Part shown: one piece after another, positions 12,135 through 27,000 of the stretch
Position numbering within the stretch: position 1 is the stretch's first letter
How the letters are laid out: the number at the start of each line of letters is the position of its first letter
Assembly (NCBI GenBank): GCA_027604005.1
Contig: JADGJT010000227.1
Coordinates: 268-38,243 of the forward strand
DNA: 37,976 nucleotides
Direction: 5' to 3'
Source of the DNA: Dinochytrium kinnereticum
Taxonomy: Eukaryota; Chytridiomycota; Chytridiomycetes; Chytridiales; Chytridiaceae
The notes under the pieces: model-generated
Told to the model about the DNA's origin: nothing
Database searches by the model: none
The model's input: the letters and a program-made list of their open reading frames with translations, nothing else
Translations under genes and position numbers: made by a program

Positions 12135-14230
12135 ATGAACAAAGACACAGAAAACGCGTAAATCCTTTTTCCCACTTGGCCATTATTTCCTAATTTCAGC
12201 GTTATTGTTCGGTTGGCTGCTGTGCGTCCAACTGGCTCAGCATCAAGGAAGCATCGATGGGGGAGGTGGTATTGCCAGCTACAAGTGCAGCATCCGGGCG
12301 TCCACTGCATGGACCTAGGAGTTTTCATGGGATACACACCATCCATCATAGTCAATTTACGCGTCAGGATAAGCTCGACACCAGCCTTCCTCAACATGTG
12401 AAGCAGCTTATCATTGAGGGGTCACCTGTTCGGCTCAACACGTATGAGCCTGAGAAGGTTTTTATCAGGACAGATCAACGATACGCTATCAGGGATTCGA
12501 AGCAGATTGCCATCGACCGGTCTCGAAGACGGCAGGTAGGATATCTCATTAGTCTGAGGAAAGAAGAGAACACTTACATGCGGAAAGGACGTCTACCGTG
12601 GAGGCTTCTGCTCAGATGCTAAAGAACCTTATCGCGCATTGGGTACGCCAAAATGAGACGCATGGAGGGATTATCAACTGACCAACTCTAGGGGAACCTA
12701 TAATTGATTCTGACGCTCTCATATACACATGTCTCAAGCTCGATCCTGGATCGTTTCAACGAAACACCAGCAGCAAGGTGACAGAGCTAGCTTCCAAATC
12801 AAACGAAGCTAGCACCTCAACCAGAAAGTACAGATTAGGTATAGTGCGGAAGAGTAAGTGGAGTTCTGAAGAAATCGTCAGGAAATTCGACAAAGGACGG
12901 GAATGGGTTCTCAGCCATCAAGAATAAGCTTGCAAAGTCTAAGCAACGACTGCATGCAGTGAAGGTTAGCCAATGTCTATTAAAAGTGTGAAAAATACTT
13001 AAGAGAACATGCTAGTTTGGAGTTCCTTTTGTACAAATGTGTGAAGATCTTGATAAGGAGAATGGTCTAAATAGACCGCAGGCCGGACCCGATGGGGATA
13101 ATGGTTAGAAAAACGCCTTTGATACATTTTCTCACTAATACTAGCAGCTCTGGACTGGGGGAATTTGAAGTTGGATCACGACAAGCAAAGCTACTTCATT
13201 AATCTTTTGGAAAACAAACGAGATCAATCCGCTGAAGCAGGTAATCTCCTACCAGTCGGCTGCAATTATTCACATTATGACTTGATCCTAACTCCGTTAC
13301 AGTTAAATCTCGACAAGCTCCGGGAATACCATCCGCCAAAGGCACAAGAAGGAACACTTCAGAGTCTCAGGCATCAGATCGCATTTCTGTTCAGTCCAGA
13401 GACACCAATGACCCCAAAGGTACCCTTTTCGCCATGACGAGCTAATGAAATATAGGTGAACTACCTTCCCTGACTTCGTCGTTGTCTTCAAAATCACCCA
13501 CAGCAATAAAGCATATGGAAGCGGCATTGCAAGTCCAAAAGCATGATAGCCAAGCGGAAATAATGGAAAACGTGAGCATTATACACGACATAAAGAAGTT
13601 AACACATCGTTTCAAAAGTTCTTTGCAGTCAGGGATCAGTTTTATGAACAACGGCAGCGCCTAACCCAGATTCTAAACGAAGACCTTGATAGGTGAGATT
13701 AAAGAGGTTGGACACTCTTATTTAAGATCTCTCCAGGCTTGACTTTGACAGGAAAGCCGAGTTCATGAGAAAATTCCGAGCATTCCACGTTGGAAAAGAT
13801 GCAGCCTTTGTAGATGATATCGCTATAATGAGGCATAAGGCAGCCATACAAAGAAGAGCGGAAAAGATACGGATACTCAGGCAGCACCCCTGGTACTATG
13901 AACTACTCAACAAAGTCCAAACAAGCAGCGTCAACGGATTGCTTAAAGAGATGGAGCAGCTGCTTCTGGACCGCATTCGATGGTAAACATTCTTGCTTTG
14001 ATAGCCAAGTTGCTGAATCACCTTATACTTCACTCGCCGAAAAAAGCATTATCGAGGACGGCAGACCATTCTCCCAGAGCGTTTTCGTCCAACTCATGAA
14101 ACTCATACCTCAATCCGAGTTCATGAACGACGAGATACAGCGTATCATCCGGTTCGTCCGTGTCAACGAAAACATCAACGAGCGAGAATACGTCGAAGCG
14201 GTTGAAATGGCTAATCATATGATTGTGTAA
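12135..14230 (+). CDS. Unrecognised multi-exon protein, about 502 residues
   Basis: I do not recognise this family. Thirteen exons keep frame throughout: 12135-12157, 12200-12265, 12319-12535, 12588-12642, 12692-12838, 12882-12964, 13016-13103, 13148-13240, 13303-13419, 13456-13571, 13619-13692, 13737-13982, 14047-14230. Introns are all 36-64 bp with GT-AG ends, shorter than in the flanking genes. The N-terminal third is basic and includes LPQHVKQLIIEG and NTYEPEKVFIRTDQRYAIRD. The middle (about 110-300) is polar and probably disordered. The C-terminal 200 residues look helical, with FFAVRDQFYEQRQRLTQ, EFMRKFRAFHVGKDAAFVDD, RQHPWYYELL and a last segment CIIEDGRPFSQSVF to the stop that resembles a paired-helix module. 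No membrane segment or signal peptide is visible. Exons 1-2 are the least certain; the start could lie at 11784 or 12257. It diverges from the helicase gene and converges on ARPC5. Confidence 0.7.
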
Positions 14231-14345
14231 AAGCAAAGGAAAAAGAAATAACCACTGGGAAACTGGGCTGAATATAGGGAATGAGAGAAGCACAGACTTT
14301 TATGTATTGGTACAAGGAGTGAAACATCAGATGCAAATACGAGGC

Positions 14346-14987
14346 TTAAAAGCTTCGATCCGTAAGAACCCTCATGATGCTGCCAATGCCACCAGTTTCG
14401 ACCGCCTGAACAATAAATGAGATGAAGAAAATGTAGCAAGCCAAACCTTCTCGTGCCATGCCAGCAGCAAGGCAGAGTTGAAGAGATCCGGGGAGGCAAA
14501 TCCCCTGTAGATGAACTTCATCAAAACGTCAATGTCCGACGGCGATAGCGCCTTGATGAGGTTGGGGATATCAGAAGCCTTGACCGCCGCCAACGCCTCC
14601 ATGACCGTCTGAAGATTCCGGTCCTGAAACACAGCAACCAGAGCATGAGCCTTGATGAAACCCCACAAACATCATTGTCTCGACCCCATCCAAACCCCTC
14701 CTCACCTTGATGCTCTGAATATCCTTGCCCAGCGGTGGGTTCTCCAAAGACTTCTTCACGGCGTCCGAGTAGGCCCCTCTGGAAATGGATGGAACAACAA
14801 CAGCGTTAAACGCATTGCTTGCACGGCACATCCAAGAACGGTGGCTCTCCACTCACCTCGCCAGGTAAGAGCGCACATCCTGAGCGCGCGCCTGCACGAA
14901 CGCCTCCAGATCAGCGGCCGACATGGACGAGAACTGCGGGGTCGACGCATCCTCGTCGTAGTCATCATCGTCGTCAATGCGCGACAT
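14346..14987 (-). CDS. ARPC5: Arp2/3 complex subunit 5 (p16-Arc)
   Basis: ARPC5 is the smallest subunit of the seven-protein Arp2/3 complex, which nucleates branched actin filaments. Four exons, 14857-14987, 14706-14778, 14623-14447 and 14405-14346, give 146 residues, close to the usual 150. Diagnostic stretches match animal ARPC5: an acidic N-terminus (DDDDYDEDA), SLENPPLGKDIQSIK, LSPSDIDVLMKFIYRGF, LLLAWHEKA and GGIGSIMRVLTDR. The start is the ATG at 14987, giving the expected acidic start. It lies only 47 bp downstream of the dynein heavy-chain stop on the same strand, and its 3' end faces the unrecognised gene 115 bp away. Confidence 0.95.
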
Positions 14988-15034
14988 TATTTTCGGGCGG
15001 TATCTTTTATTTGTTCAAATTGCAAGTAGAAAAA
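14988..15034 (-). promoter_or_regulatory. 47-bp spacer between dynein and ARPC5 with AATAAA
   Basis: The spacer runs from the dynein stop codon to the ARPC5 start codon on the same strand. It contains AATAAA at 15011-15006 (minus strand), which probably ends the dynein transcript. The real ARPC5 promoter and the dynein 3' UTR must therefore overlap each other or the neighbouring coding sequences. Confidence 0.5.
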
Positions 15035-18000
15035 TTACGACGCCAGCACAGCGACGGCGTGCTGCACGATCTTGGAGATGGCGCCCTCGTCCGTCTCGAG
15101 GTTTGCCACAAACAGAAGGTCGCTTCGGTCTCCGTTGAGGTAAACAGGGATCGGCACGCCGGCCGGTGTCCTGGTCGCGCCCTTGACCCACTCAATCGAC
15201 ACCTCCTGGAGCTTGGTAAACACCTCCGAGGAGAGCCGCACCGCCTTGCCCGTCCATTCAGCCCCTGCCAGCCGGAGACCTGTAGTAGAAGCAAGTCAGG
15301 AATGCCTTTTTGAGACCTGCTGGCCGATGCAGATGCTCTCGGCGGTGGAATAAGGCACTTACCAGAGATCTTGAATGCATTATCAGAAGGAGCGTGTGCT
15401 ATATGCACCTTCAGGCTCAGCTCCTCTAGTGACCACCCGTTCCTCTGTGACACGTTCTGCCTGGTCGCAGTTGCAAATGCTTCCGGTAGGAACAGACCAC
15501 CGATCCACACAGTAATGCTCCTAAAGTCTTGGCTTTTCGCGATCAATGCAATCTGGTCCAAACGCTGCTTGAAGTCGCCAATCCAGAAGGAAAGGGAAGC
15601 AGTTTTCGAAACCTTATATCGATTCCAACTTGAAGGAATGACACCTGATAAAGATGTCAATGAGAATTTTAATCTCGTTATCGGTGAATTACCTTTAGTT
15701 ATGCAGTCGACGAGCTGGCGGGTATTGTTGGTTTGCTTGACTTTCCCCTCACAAACATCTTTAAGCTCGTGAAGATCGTTTCTGACAGCCTTCAGTAGGG
15801 AAGATCCGATCTTGTGCTCGCGCTCAAAGTATCGCTGAAGAGGATCCATGATGGCCTCCTTTGATCCAGGGAAGGACACTAGCTTCTACTCATGGTTAGA
15901 TCTAGTAGCGTCAAAATATTAAACCTCAGGCAGGAAGCTAAGCCAGTCCAGAACTGAAGCTTGTACCGCTTTCATCCACGAGGGCTGAAGGCTGGAAAGC
16001 TTACTGCCACCGTCCGCCTTTTCGACGATATTTTCAAAGTCGTCCAGAGCTTGCTTCATTTTTCGGACCTTAGAAAGAGTCTCAAATCCTACCAGAATAA
16101 GAAAATATAAGAACATGAGAGCGAGCAAACAAAATGGACAGCAATTGATAAGATAATTCACCTCTGGCAGCCATCAAAACCCTTTCCGCATTGCTGGGAA
16201 GGCCAAGCCATGAAGGTGGCTGCTGATCCGGCAACCCAGAAACCCATTGCAAAATCTGGTCCATCCTGGTCCCTTCAGGAATAATGAGCTTATTCCCACC
16301 GTCATGTGCATTAACAAGAGCAAAATTGATGTCAAAGCAGAAGGACCCGAACAAAGAATTGACAAACGACTCCAAGAGGACTTGGTCAAAGGAGTTGTCA
16401 ATCTTCCCACCATACACGGTTTCGGTCAGCAAGCTCTTAATAGCATCGAAAGGAATACGCTCTGGCGCAATATTTGACCTGCCGCTAGCAGCGTCATCTA
16501 GCCAGCTATCGACAACAGTTAGAGCCATATCGTAGTCTGACTCGTTAAATTCATAGGATTTCGTCCATCCAATCGGAACGTATCGCAGACGCTCTTGGAC
16601 GACGGCGTGAAGCCACGCAAGCAGGAAGTACAATCTATTTCGTTCCACCGGCCCCTTCGCCAAACGAGCCGCCGGTATTCTCGCAATCGTCGCGTTAAGG
16701 TTCGCTTTGATACCAGGAGGAGGCTCAAACATCAAAACTCTCGAGAGTCGAAGCAAGTTCACAGGAACTCTAGGGTTCGTTTCCATCGTCAAAAACAGCC
16801 GGAAGTTATCGTTTGATTTCATAGAATGTAGTCGCTTCTCAAGCTGGGAAAGCCAGGCCGGAGAGAGATGCACGTTCTTCAGTAGGACCCAGGTCCCAGT
16901 CTTAACTCCAGTCGAGATAGCAGTTTCGGCCAATGTGTATCCTTCGGCCGATCCCATAGCAACACCAACGATCTTCTGAGAGCAGTTTGAGGCAAATTCC
17001 TCAACCATCTTACTAGCATCATATCCAGGGACTGAGCAAAATGCCAGCGGCGTACAGCCTTTGATCTCACTGAATACGAGTGACTTCAAATCCAGTTCGG
17101 CAGAAGAGGTAATAGAGCTATCCAATGACGATTCAGCAAGGAGTAGCGTTGCTGGAAGCAATCGATCGGGACGGAAGGCCTTGATCAAAAGAAGCTTGCG
17201 GAGAGCGATATTCGCATTTGCTAAAGACTAAATTAGCATGTGCGCTCATATTGAGAACTAGAACTTACATAGTTTGTCCTGCCAGAAACTAGGGACATTG
17301 GACTCCGGCGTATCGTGCTTCCAGAACTGCTGCCAGGTAGTCAAGTTGTCCTTAATATGAGCCGATAAGGAAGAGAATGCCGGCTTAGAAGTCAGTTGCA
17401 GCATCCGCTTGCCAACGTCCTCTCCAAAGTTAGAAGAAAGTAACGGATCCACAGGCTTCTCGGCGTCGCGCAGGTCCTCTCCAGATATTAACAGGTCAAA
17501 TTCATCTTCATCGAGACCGGAGCCTGTCGCTCGAGATTTGATTTGGGCTAGCTGCATAGCAAAAACAAGCTGATCTTCGTGCAGTAGAGATCTCGCAGCA
17601 CGCTGGTAGGTAAGCCCGAAAAGGTGATCGAAAATCCTAGCCAGTCTTTCATTGTAGTCATTCACGCCAACGAGCTTCGGGTTGTCATGAAGTAAGTACT
17701 GGAAAATGTCCAGGAAGAAATCAAGAGAGAACTGGTAGAAATGGTGCAGAAGGCTCAGCTGCTCCAAACAGAAGAAAATCGAACTGCACGCTTGAGCCAG
17801 TGGCGTGTAAGTTGCAGTGACTGAGTCGACCTCCTGCATGACAATGTCAGTGTCCTCAACCTTCTTAGTAACTTCGGCAGCTTCCTGCTTCAATTTCTCA
17901 AGAGTTGCAATAATGTTGTCATCCTCCAAAATGTTGCCTTTAGAGTCGTTCAAGGCCTGGAGCAATGATTTCTCCAAGTGCCGTAGCCGCAACTGGAATT

Positions 18001-21000
18001 CGCCACGTAATTTGATGAGATCTGTTCTCTTTCGGTCAGTGTCTGGGCGTTCAGCTTTGAGGACTTGGTGTAAACATTGGCTTTGCAAACTGCTTCGCGT
18101 CACTGTAAAGTTCACGAATGTAACTCTGCTGCAGATATCGGGTGGGAAGTTTACGGAGGGGTCTCGCGTTGATAGGAACAGAGTGAATGATGGAGAGAAA
18201 TCGATGTCCTGACCTCCCAGACGGATCAGAACACGACCTCCCGTTCTTCTGATCTCCTTATTTAAGACGGCGTTTAAGATCGGGTCGAGATTCTCAACAT
18301 CTTGCACCAAGAGTGGATTTCCAAACCGAAGAGCACTTTCCAAGACCTTTAAGAACGAATCGTCAAGGAAGGAGGTAACCATAATCTTCTTGCTCTTGTA
18401 GATATTTAACAAGAAGGATGACGCCTGACCAGAGGGGTCGATGATCAACGGGTATCGATTAAAGCGCTTCAACATGATAGCGTTTTCCGTACATAGGTCA
18501 TCCGCAGGAAGCTGGTTCTCTTGCCAATACAATCTTTCATCAGCCGTAGATAAATACTCTGGGATAGATATGTCGCTCTTGAAGCGTACATTGGCAGCCT
18601 CTAAGTGGGAAATCCACCTCTGCATCAAGGCCTCACGGTACTGCTGATCAAAGAAACCGCCGTACGCAAGGTAGGCGGAGGACAGAAGTACGTCCCCGAC
18701 GATGGTGCCCATCTGGCTTTCGAACGACTGGCTAGCTTGACCCCATCGTTCATTCTCCGACGACAAGTTTCCGAGTAGCGCCAAACTTCTGTCGACACGA
18801 GACTTGACGGTTTCCATCTCTGTTTTAAGTGCCTGAGTCTCACTAATGAGAACGGCATACTCGTCCTTGTAGTGACCAATACTGCTTTCTAACTCTAAGA
18901 TCATGTTCTCAATGTTGGCTGCCTGCTGCTTTGTTGCCTCAGCACTGTTCTCGAGCTTCAAAACCTCTTGACGCAGAGGTCCGACCTTCTCGAGAATCTC
19001 GGCGTACCTTACTTGAGCAGAGACCCACTGTACAAGAGGCCCGCAAGCCTTACTCGCTCTGTTAACAGATTCGAAGTTGAAGACTGGGTTGCTTAGGTAG
19101 GCATTGCGAATCTCGTCTCGAATTCGTTGGGTCATCTTATCAGTGTTGTAGTTAACAATACTCGTAATAAAATCGTCTTTACGGATGATGGCCTGGACGG
19201 TCTTCCACGAGTCGATCTTATGACCGAGAAGAATGCACACAGACTCCATAGCAATTTTTACGGCTTCGGGAGGGTTTCCCATGGCTCGTACTTCGGTCAG
19301 ATGCTGCTTCTTGATGCTACTGACAGATCTCTGGGCCTCCTCAACAGCCGGCTCTGCGTCGGCCAGATCACTCATTACGATACGCCTTCTTTCATCGATT
19401 AGCGTGTTCTGCTTGGAAAGCTCCTCTTGAATACGCAGAGACGATGCTTTCTGTTGCTCAGCCTCCTGCTGATCGGCCACCATCTTCTTCAATTTCTCAT
19501 TAGCCTGGTCGTTCTTTAACTCCAGCTCTGCCTTCTTGATCGCCAAGCTTCTCCTAAGCTCCTCAACCTTCACTACAGTATCTCGGAGCTTGTCCAATCC
19601 AACGTTCAAATGACGTTGTTGCTCCTCTAAGTCTTCTCGCTTCTCAATAAACAGTTTAACAAACTGATTGATGAAATCCAGGTAATGCCGAGGCGTTACA
19701 TGGTATGAACGACCCTGACGGCGGCTAAGCCGGTTATTGACCTCGTAAAGCGACTGGTGCACGAATACAAAGGCATTGATAACAGCCGCTCGGTACGTTG
19801 GGGGAAGGCTGAGATCTCTGTACGCGACGGGGAAGTGCAGAGGAGACATGTATGATGGTAGATCCAGATCCAGAGAGTCGGTGAACTCCTTTCCGACTTG
19901 GTAGAAAGCCTGATCAGACCAATCACCAAACCAATCCAGAACACAACGGTTGAAAAGGGCAGGGGACGTGGCGGCCCTAGATGCCAATCCACCTTCAGGC
20001 GGGTTCATAGTGAAGACGATATGGAGATTCTTCATAACTTGCTGAGTGAACCATTTGTACAACTCTTCGGAGGAGTCGAGCATCAATCCTTCCCTCTGAG
20101 CACCTTCCTTGCATTGCGTCATTAAAGATGCGTATTCATCGCCTTCGAAGAGTCCAGGAATTTCGGCGTTAGCAAGGAGGGTATTCATCCTTTCCAGGAA
20201 ACCGGAATCAAGAACGTTGGATTCATCCATAATGAAACAGATCTTTTCGCCTTTGCAACCTGTTCTCCTCAAAATGATCCTTAAATCTTCATCAAAATCC
20301 GCTGCTGAGTATTTGTTGTGCACTTTGATTTGGAAGACGGAGAGACCATTCATCCTAAATTTTAAAAAAAACAACCTTAGACTAGAATATTATTTTGAGG
20401 GCTTACCAAGCTACGAATCTGGAAAGAGTAGTCTGTGAGCAAAAACGAGAAGAAGTTAGTCGACTAATCAGCAAGAAAGAGAAACTGTACCTTTCCTGCA
20501 CCACTGACTCCGATCAAAAGAAGATGCCCCTGCATCTGCCTGAAAACTCGGTCGATGCGAAGAACATGATCAAGAACATCGTTGAATAAAACAATTGGGA
20601 CATCAAGCTCTTCCTCATAGAAGACTTTAAGGCGAGCCTTAACAAAGTCTCGAAGCTCATCTCTCGCAACTTCAATGTAGTGCTTCGAAAGCCAGTTCGA
20701 GAACAAGATGGGTCGCTTCAAAGCCTCTAGGCCAAGGTTAGGGAAATGCTTCAATGCAATCTCGTCAATGGCATCGTCAGTCCATTTTCGCTCATCTTCC
20801 GTAACCAAGCGGTCTTGGAAAAGTCTCAACCCCTCGTGGGCCCACAGCCTCACAAGATCTTGAAGGTTCGGGAGATCTGAAGTTTTCAGGACCTCAAATA
20901 TTCCTCGAATCCATCGGGTAAGCTCTCGAGGGGAATAGATGTAATGAGATTGAATATCTGGAGTGAATCTTCGTTGTGACTTTAAGAAGAACTCAATCAT

Positions 21001-24000
21001 CGCATACGTAAGAGGATCCGAGTAAGCACGGAGATTTGGCGCAACTTTGAGCATCGCCCGGGAGAAGGTAGAGTAGATCTGGTATAGCGATACTTCCCCA
21101 GGGTAATCTACGAAGAGCAAAGGGGCATGCCTTAAGAACCTATGGCTCAAAGGCACTCGACCAGGGTCGGTTGGTGGGTTACACGCACCAACAAACTGGA
21201 TACGCTCAAGCTTAACCCACGTTTTGTCCGAAGCCCTCCAGAATCCACCATGCTCAACCAGTTGCCTAATAAACGAAATAACTCTCTGTGTTCCGTACTT
21301 ATCAGCAGCTGGCAAGTTTATCTCATCACAGAAGAGAACAAGCCATCTTCCAATAAGCTGCGGCGCCAGGACCACGCCTGTAGGAGTCTTTCGGTATTCA
21401 CAGTATTGCTCGAAGGTCTTTAAAATCAGCTCTGGTGATGAGGCGCTGGAGAAGTTCAAGCCCACAACTTCCATATCGGGAAGTTTTCGCAATGCAGCAA
21501 ACAGGGTCATGGTCTGAGAGGCAGGTCAGATAAACTCTAAAATGGTCGCCACATACCTTTCCTGAACCAGGAGGTCCGCAAAGAAGGAGAGGCTTGTGTT
21601 CGGAAAGCCAAGAGTATAACACTTCTTCATGCCTTAAGGTGTCAACAGTAGGAATCACAACATCCGCAGCCGAGACATTGTGGGTCTCAATTTCAATAGT
21701 AGGTACCCTAGAGTGCCAGGGCCACCAATCACCACTAGTGAGATCGACATCAAAGTCCAAGACACTAGACGAATCCAACGGCATATCTACAGAAGTCGCA
21801 GTCCTCAAGAACTCCCCGAATTGGTTCCTAAAGTCAAACTTCGAGTCTCCTGAGAAACTCCAAACAAGAGAGAGAACGAGCTTCTTCGACATGTACTTGT
21901 CCAAATTCTCAGAGGCTAGAGGAAAGTCAGGGTGACTCGAGTTATAATCAAGAACGTTCCGCACAGCTTTGTTTAGAAGAGAGAAAAGCGTGCCAAGGAC
22001 ACGCATGCGGGTAAAGTCCATAATATGCTCTAGCGACATAACGAAGCCGAGACATCGAGAAACCAGGCCTTGGGGTCGGAAATACGGCGAAAGGATATCA
22101 GCAATACGTTTCTGGGTAAGTAGGGAGAGTGACTCTTCCCGCGTGGAAGTTTCACCAGCGCGTCGGCTCGCATTCTCTTCCTCTCCCTCCTCTAGGCTAA
22201 TACTTTTGAGGTTTTCAAGGTAGTTCTCAAATACCATGTCCTCTGTCACAACCTCTTCGCTAAACCAGACCATACCGCAACGAGAGACAGTGGCCAGCGT
22301 GGCGTAACGAAGGGTCTCGACCTCGAACATGATTCTGACGTTAGGCGGAAGCGACAAACGTTCACCATTTGGAAGGGTTAAAAGCTTATTGTCGTCCAAA
22401 ACAGAGTTTAAGTTCTCAACCCATTCAGGGTCAACGTCACCGTCAAACAAGATCCAGTGTCGACGCAGACTTTCACCACGCACGTTATCAATGATCTTAC
22501 GAAGAATATGAGTGAAGAGACCGTCGGTCCATTCTCTTGTGGTGTTGTCCATACTTCCATACAAAGCGTCCTTAGGAATAGCCTTAGGGTCAATAACATA
22601 GGAACTTCCCTCCGTTCCATCTGCAAGCTCGAGAGCCTCAATCAGCACCCGCCATGCTGATGATTTTCCTGATCCAGACGGCCCCACCATCATGAGGCCA
22701 TGGTGGATGCTCTGAATCTGATAGAGCTGGATAACCTTTTCCAACCAGAACTCACCGGCAATTAGGTTGCGGCGTTTGCACACAGTCATGATGCATTCCT
22801 TCAGCTTCTCGAGGTCGACCGGAGCATAGTCAACACCAGGGAACACATCCGAGAGAAGACTACACAAGGTTAGATCCTTTAACAAAAGAATAAAAAAAAT
22901 TACAAATTACCTCTGCAACAATGGAATATCCTCGGCGACTAATTTGGGGACAAGGGTCTCTCGGATACTCTGAATAACAATCTCTTGCTCTTTAACTGAT
23001 CCCGAAATCTCCTCAAGAGCAGATCCGGTCAACTGAGCCTCTCGAGCATTGTTCAGCCTGTCACGTTTCAAATTACCAGCACTGACAAGAACACTCTTCA
23101 GGGATCGAAGACCGAAGTCGTAGTGGCTCTGGGTGGAAAGCTGTTCGGAGCAAAGGTTGAAGAGCGGGACAACCTTAGAAGCTAGAAGCTCAGCGGTTCT
23201 AAATCCTTGGGAGTAAAGCATAACCTGGGCAATGAGCTCGCGATCAGGATGAGTCATTGCAATGCTTCTGAACAGCTTCTTTAAGTTATCGGGCAAGTTG
23301 GATCTTCCAGCGTACCCAGGGTTCATCGTGATGAAGATACCTTACAGAAGGAAGAGATTAATAAAAAAAAAAGGGGGCCTCGGCTCGCAAGAATCACTCA
23401 CCAGTATCCGTATTAATTTTCAAAGACTTATTTACCAACTCAACCTCATTTCCATCCTTCAAACCAAGCTGGATAGTCTGAATCTGCTGCGAAACAGCCG
23501 ACAAAATTCTCTCCTCCAATCGGTTGAACTCATCAAAGCAACCCCACGCTCCAACCTGACAGAGACCAATGAAAATACGTCCCATCGCCTGGAAATCAAA
23601 GTTTTCATCACAACAGAACACAAGCACAAATCGGCCCAGTTGGCATCCAAGGGCCTTAACACTCTCGGTCTTTCCAGTTCCAGCGGGACCGAAAGGACTC
23701 CCACCCAACCTACTATCTAACGCTTGGGTCATGGTGAGGTAGCATCGATCCGTTAATGGGGTCTGAACCAAGCGGTCCGCGACGCCGAGGTACTCGAATC
23801 CATAAAAGAACGTCGCGTTGGCCATCTTGATTGTAAGTCTTTGCAAAGGGTCCTCAGTCTTCTCGTTCCAGTAGAACCTCATCTGATAAAGCCATGCAAA
23901 TTCCTTAGCATTAGATGCGCCATTCTTGATAAGGGCCCTGACAACATCCCTCTGGTGAACCAATTCAGTGATCAAATGCTCGCACTTGCGTCTTCGAATA

Positions 24001-27000
24001 GCTGGCAGATCCCGAAGGACGATGTCGGCAAGCAGTGTAAGGCTCCTCAATATAGTTTGGAGTGTTCCTTCAAGGTTTTTCTCGGCAAACGACTTCTCAA
24101 CAGCGTGCGTCCATGCCATCTGAGCGGAAAGAATGACCAACTGAGACGGGAACTTTTCGATCCAATCCATAAAGGCAGTCTCCGAAAGAGTCTCAGCAAA
24201 ATAGAAGCTGTTGAGAGACTCAAGTGAGTCTCCTAGAATCAACGCTAAAGACCTCTTCATCTCTTTCTCAAGAGCTAGAAGCCAATCGTTGATCCTTGAA
24301 TGATCCTTAATAACGATAGGATACTTCAAAGAAACCTCCTCCCCTTCCTTAGAGACCAGCCCAAGGATCTGAAGGTTATCTTCGCTTAGAAGTATTCTTG
24401 AGATACCCGCAAACATTTTCTTGAAGTGTTTCTGAATCCTTATAACATCCTTGCTGTTTCCAATAATGTCGAGCAAGTCTTCATCACCAACAAAGTAGAA
24501 TCGAGGGAAAGATGATCGCTCACGTTCCAAGTATTCACCCAATGCCTTCTGAATCTTAGAAAGCAGATCTGCAAGCCTCTCTAGGGACTTTTGAATGCCA
24601 GGCACGTTAAGAACGTCAAGCACAAGAGGTGACTTGTAAACCTTCTTCATCGCATTCATGAACTCGAGGTTTATGTTCTGGAACCTCTGAGACTCGATCG
24701 GGAGGAGCTGCTTGATATCGGTGTTACCCGTAAAGATGCCCTCAAGGTAAACCCACTGACGCTGAACATCAATCCAAACATCAAAGAGAAGGTGAATCCT
24801 GTTCAATTTATCCTCCCAAGATGACGCCTCTTCCTCAAAAACCTTATAATATGGAGAGTGTTTCATCGCGGTTAACGAGTTGAGATGCTCTGAGCATTTT
24901 GCAAACAGGTCATCCCATCCACGAATCAGTCGGCACTTGTTCTGGTAGTTAACGAGCTCCAGCGAATAGCTTGTCCAGTTCTCCCTGACCATGCGAATAA
25001 ACTCTTCGAGCGCCATCTCACCCTGAGCCATAACAACAATCTCCCTCAAAGAGGCTTCATATTTCTTCACATCAGCGTCCCAGAGATGTCCAAGTGTTAA
25101 CTCAATGAAGGTCAAGGACCCCTCAAACTTCAGAACTTTAAAAATCTGCTTCCAGTGACGATCCCGGAGAGCCTCGGACTTCAAGTCTGCCAAAAGTGTG
25201 TTGATCTTTAGGTAAGACTTCAACGTCTCCTGCATGAACTCAAACGCGGCATACTGCCTCATCTTATTAGGCATGTCCTTTGTCGACGAAAGCAAGACGT
25301 CAAGCTGTTGTTTTGTCTTCCTGGCAACAACCGAAGACCACAGCGTATCCTTAATCTCATAGAGAGATGTCCAGACCTGGGAGAGCGATATCCAGACTCC
25401 CTTGAGGTCCTTCAGCTCCTCAACAAGAGGGTCTAGCCGATTATCGGTAACAAGCTCCAAGTCTAGAGCCTCCCTAGCACGGCAGACAAGATCGTATTCT
25501 TCCTTGATGCGGTTGACACGGGTTTCAAAGGCGGAAAGGAAGTTCGTCGCATCATTGGGTTTGATATCACCCTTGACAGGTTTATCTTTGTTCCATTCTC
25601 CAAGAATATCTTCAATCTTTTGCTTAATGATCTTCTCCTCAGCAATAATTTTCATCTGCAGGCCACCTAAATACATGCATGCATATACATATATACATGA
25701 AGGTTAATACAGTTTCAACGCACCAAACTTTAAAAAAGGAAAATTACCAATCTGTTCCTGAATCGCAAGGTTCTTCCTCGAAAGAATCTCATTAAAGGCG
25801 CTCCACTCTCCCTCGACATTATCCAAAAAAAGCCAGTCGGAGGGAAACAAGAACCTCTGTCTCTCCAAAACCTTCTGTGACTGCCTAAAGATCTCAACGT
25901 CCGCCGTCCATTGCGGGAGCTTCCTCTTGAGGTCCTGCACAAAAGTGATGAATGAAACAGCCTCAGCCGTCGAATTTCCTTCAACAGACTGCAATTCCAA
26001 TTCACTCCTAGCCTGCGACACGAGGCTGAAAAAGTCCTTCATGCTAATCCCAAGCTTCGTCCCAAATCGGTTTAAAATCTCTCTCTGCCACTGATCATAC
26101 TTGGCATTTACTTTAGACTGGACCTGCTCGTAATCAATGACCACAACTCCAAACGACTTTTCCGTCTCCGAGTTGTCAAAGGTTGCACGAGCTTTCTTGA
26201 TTTCAAGAACGAGCTGCTGCCACTTTCCGAGATCTTCGCCGAGCTTGGCGTAAACATACTCGTTCTCAAGATCCCACAGACTTTGATACTGGAGCCAAAC
26301 GCCAACGTAGTTCGAGACCTTTGCGAGCATGGATTCAATCGCGCCGTATGCGGAAAAGATTGCATTATCCTGAAGCTTAACCAGCTGAAATTCATAGAGT
26401 TAGCATGGAAAAGTTCCATCGCCAAAATTCCTCACCAAATTCGTGTAGGTTAAAGACTTTTCAATACTCTTCTCAATACTGATATCATAACGAGAACTCT
26501 GAATCCTCCTCAAATCACAAACGACGGCTATAAACAAAAATCTTAGTAACCCCCCAACCAGAAAACAAAAGCTTACCAAGCCATTCATGAAGCTGTCTAT
26601 AGAAATTCTGTCTTGCAAATTCAAGAGGAGGGTCTAGATACATGCTCTGATTCTTCAACCGAATCTCATGCACAATTTGCTTGATTAAGGGCTTCTGGAT
26701 ATCATCCTTCCTCATCTCTTCAGCCGAGTTCGAGATGATGGTCCCACGTCGAGCCCTAGTCCTTCTCTTCGCGTCTAAAAGGAAATTTTGTTCTAATGTC
26801 TGGCTTTGGAACTCCTTGACCCATGACTTAAAGGTGTCAAAACGATCATGGAAAGGAAGAATCAAACCTGTAAGGCAAATTGAAGTCGGTGAGCCAGAAC
26901 GTCCTCGATTTGTAAATCAAGACCGGACGTCCAAGAGTCTAAGTTAGAGTACGATTCGAGGTTCAGGCGATCAATCTAAATAAACAAATTAAAATCAATC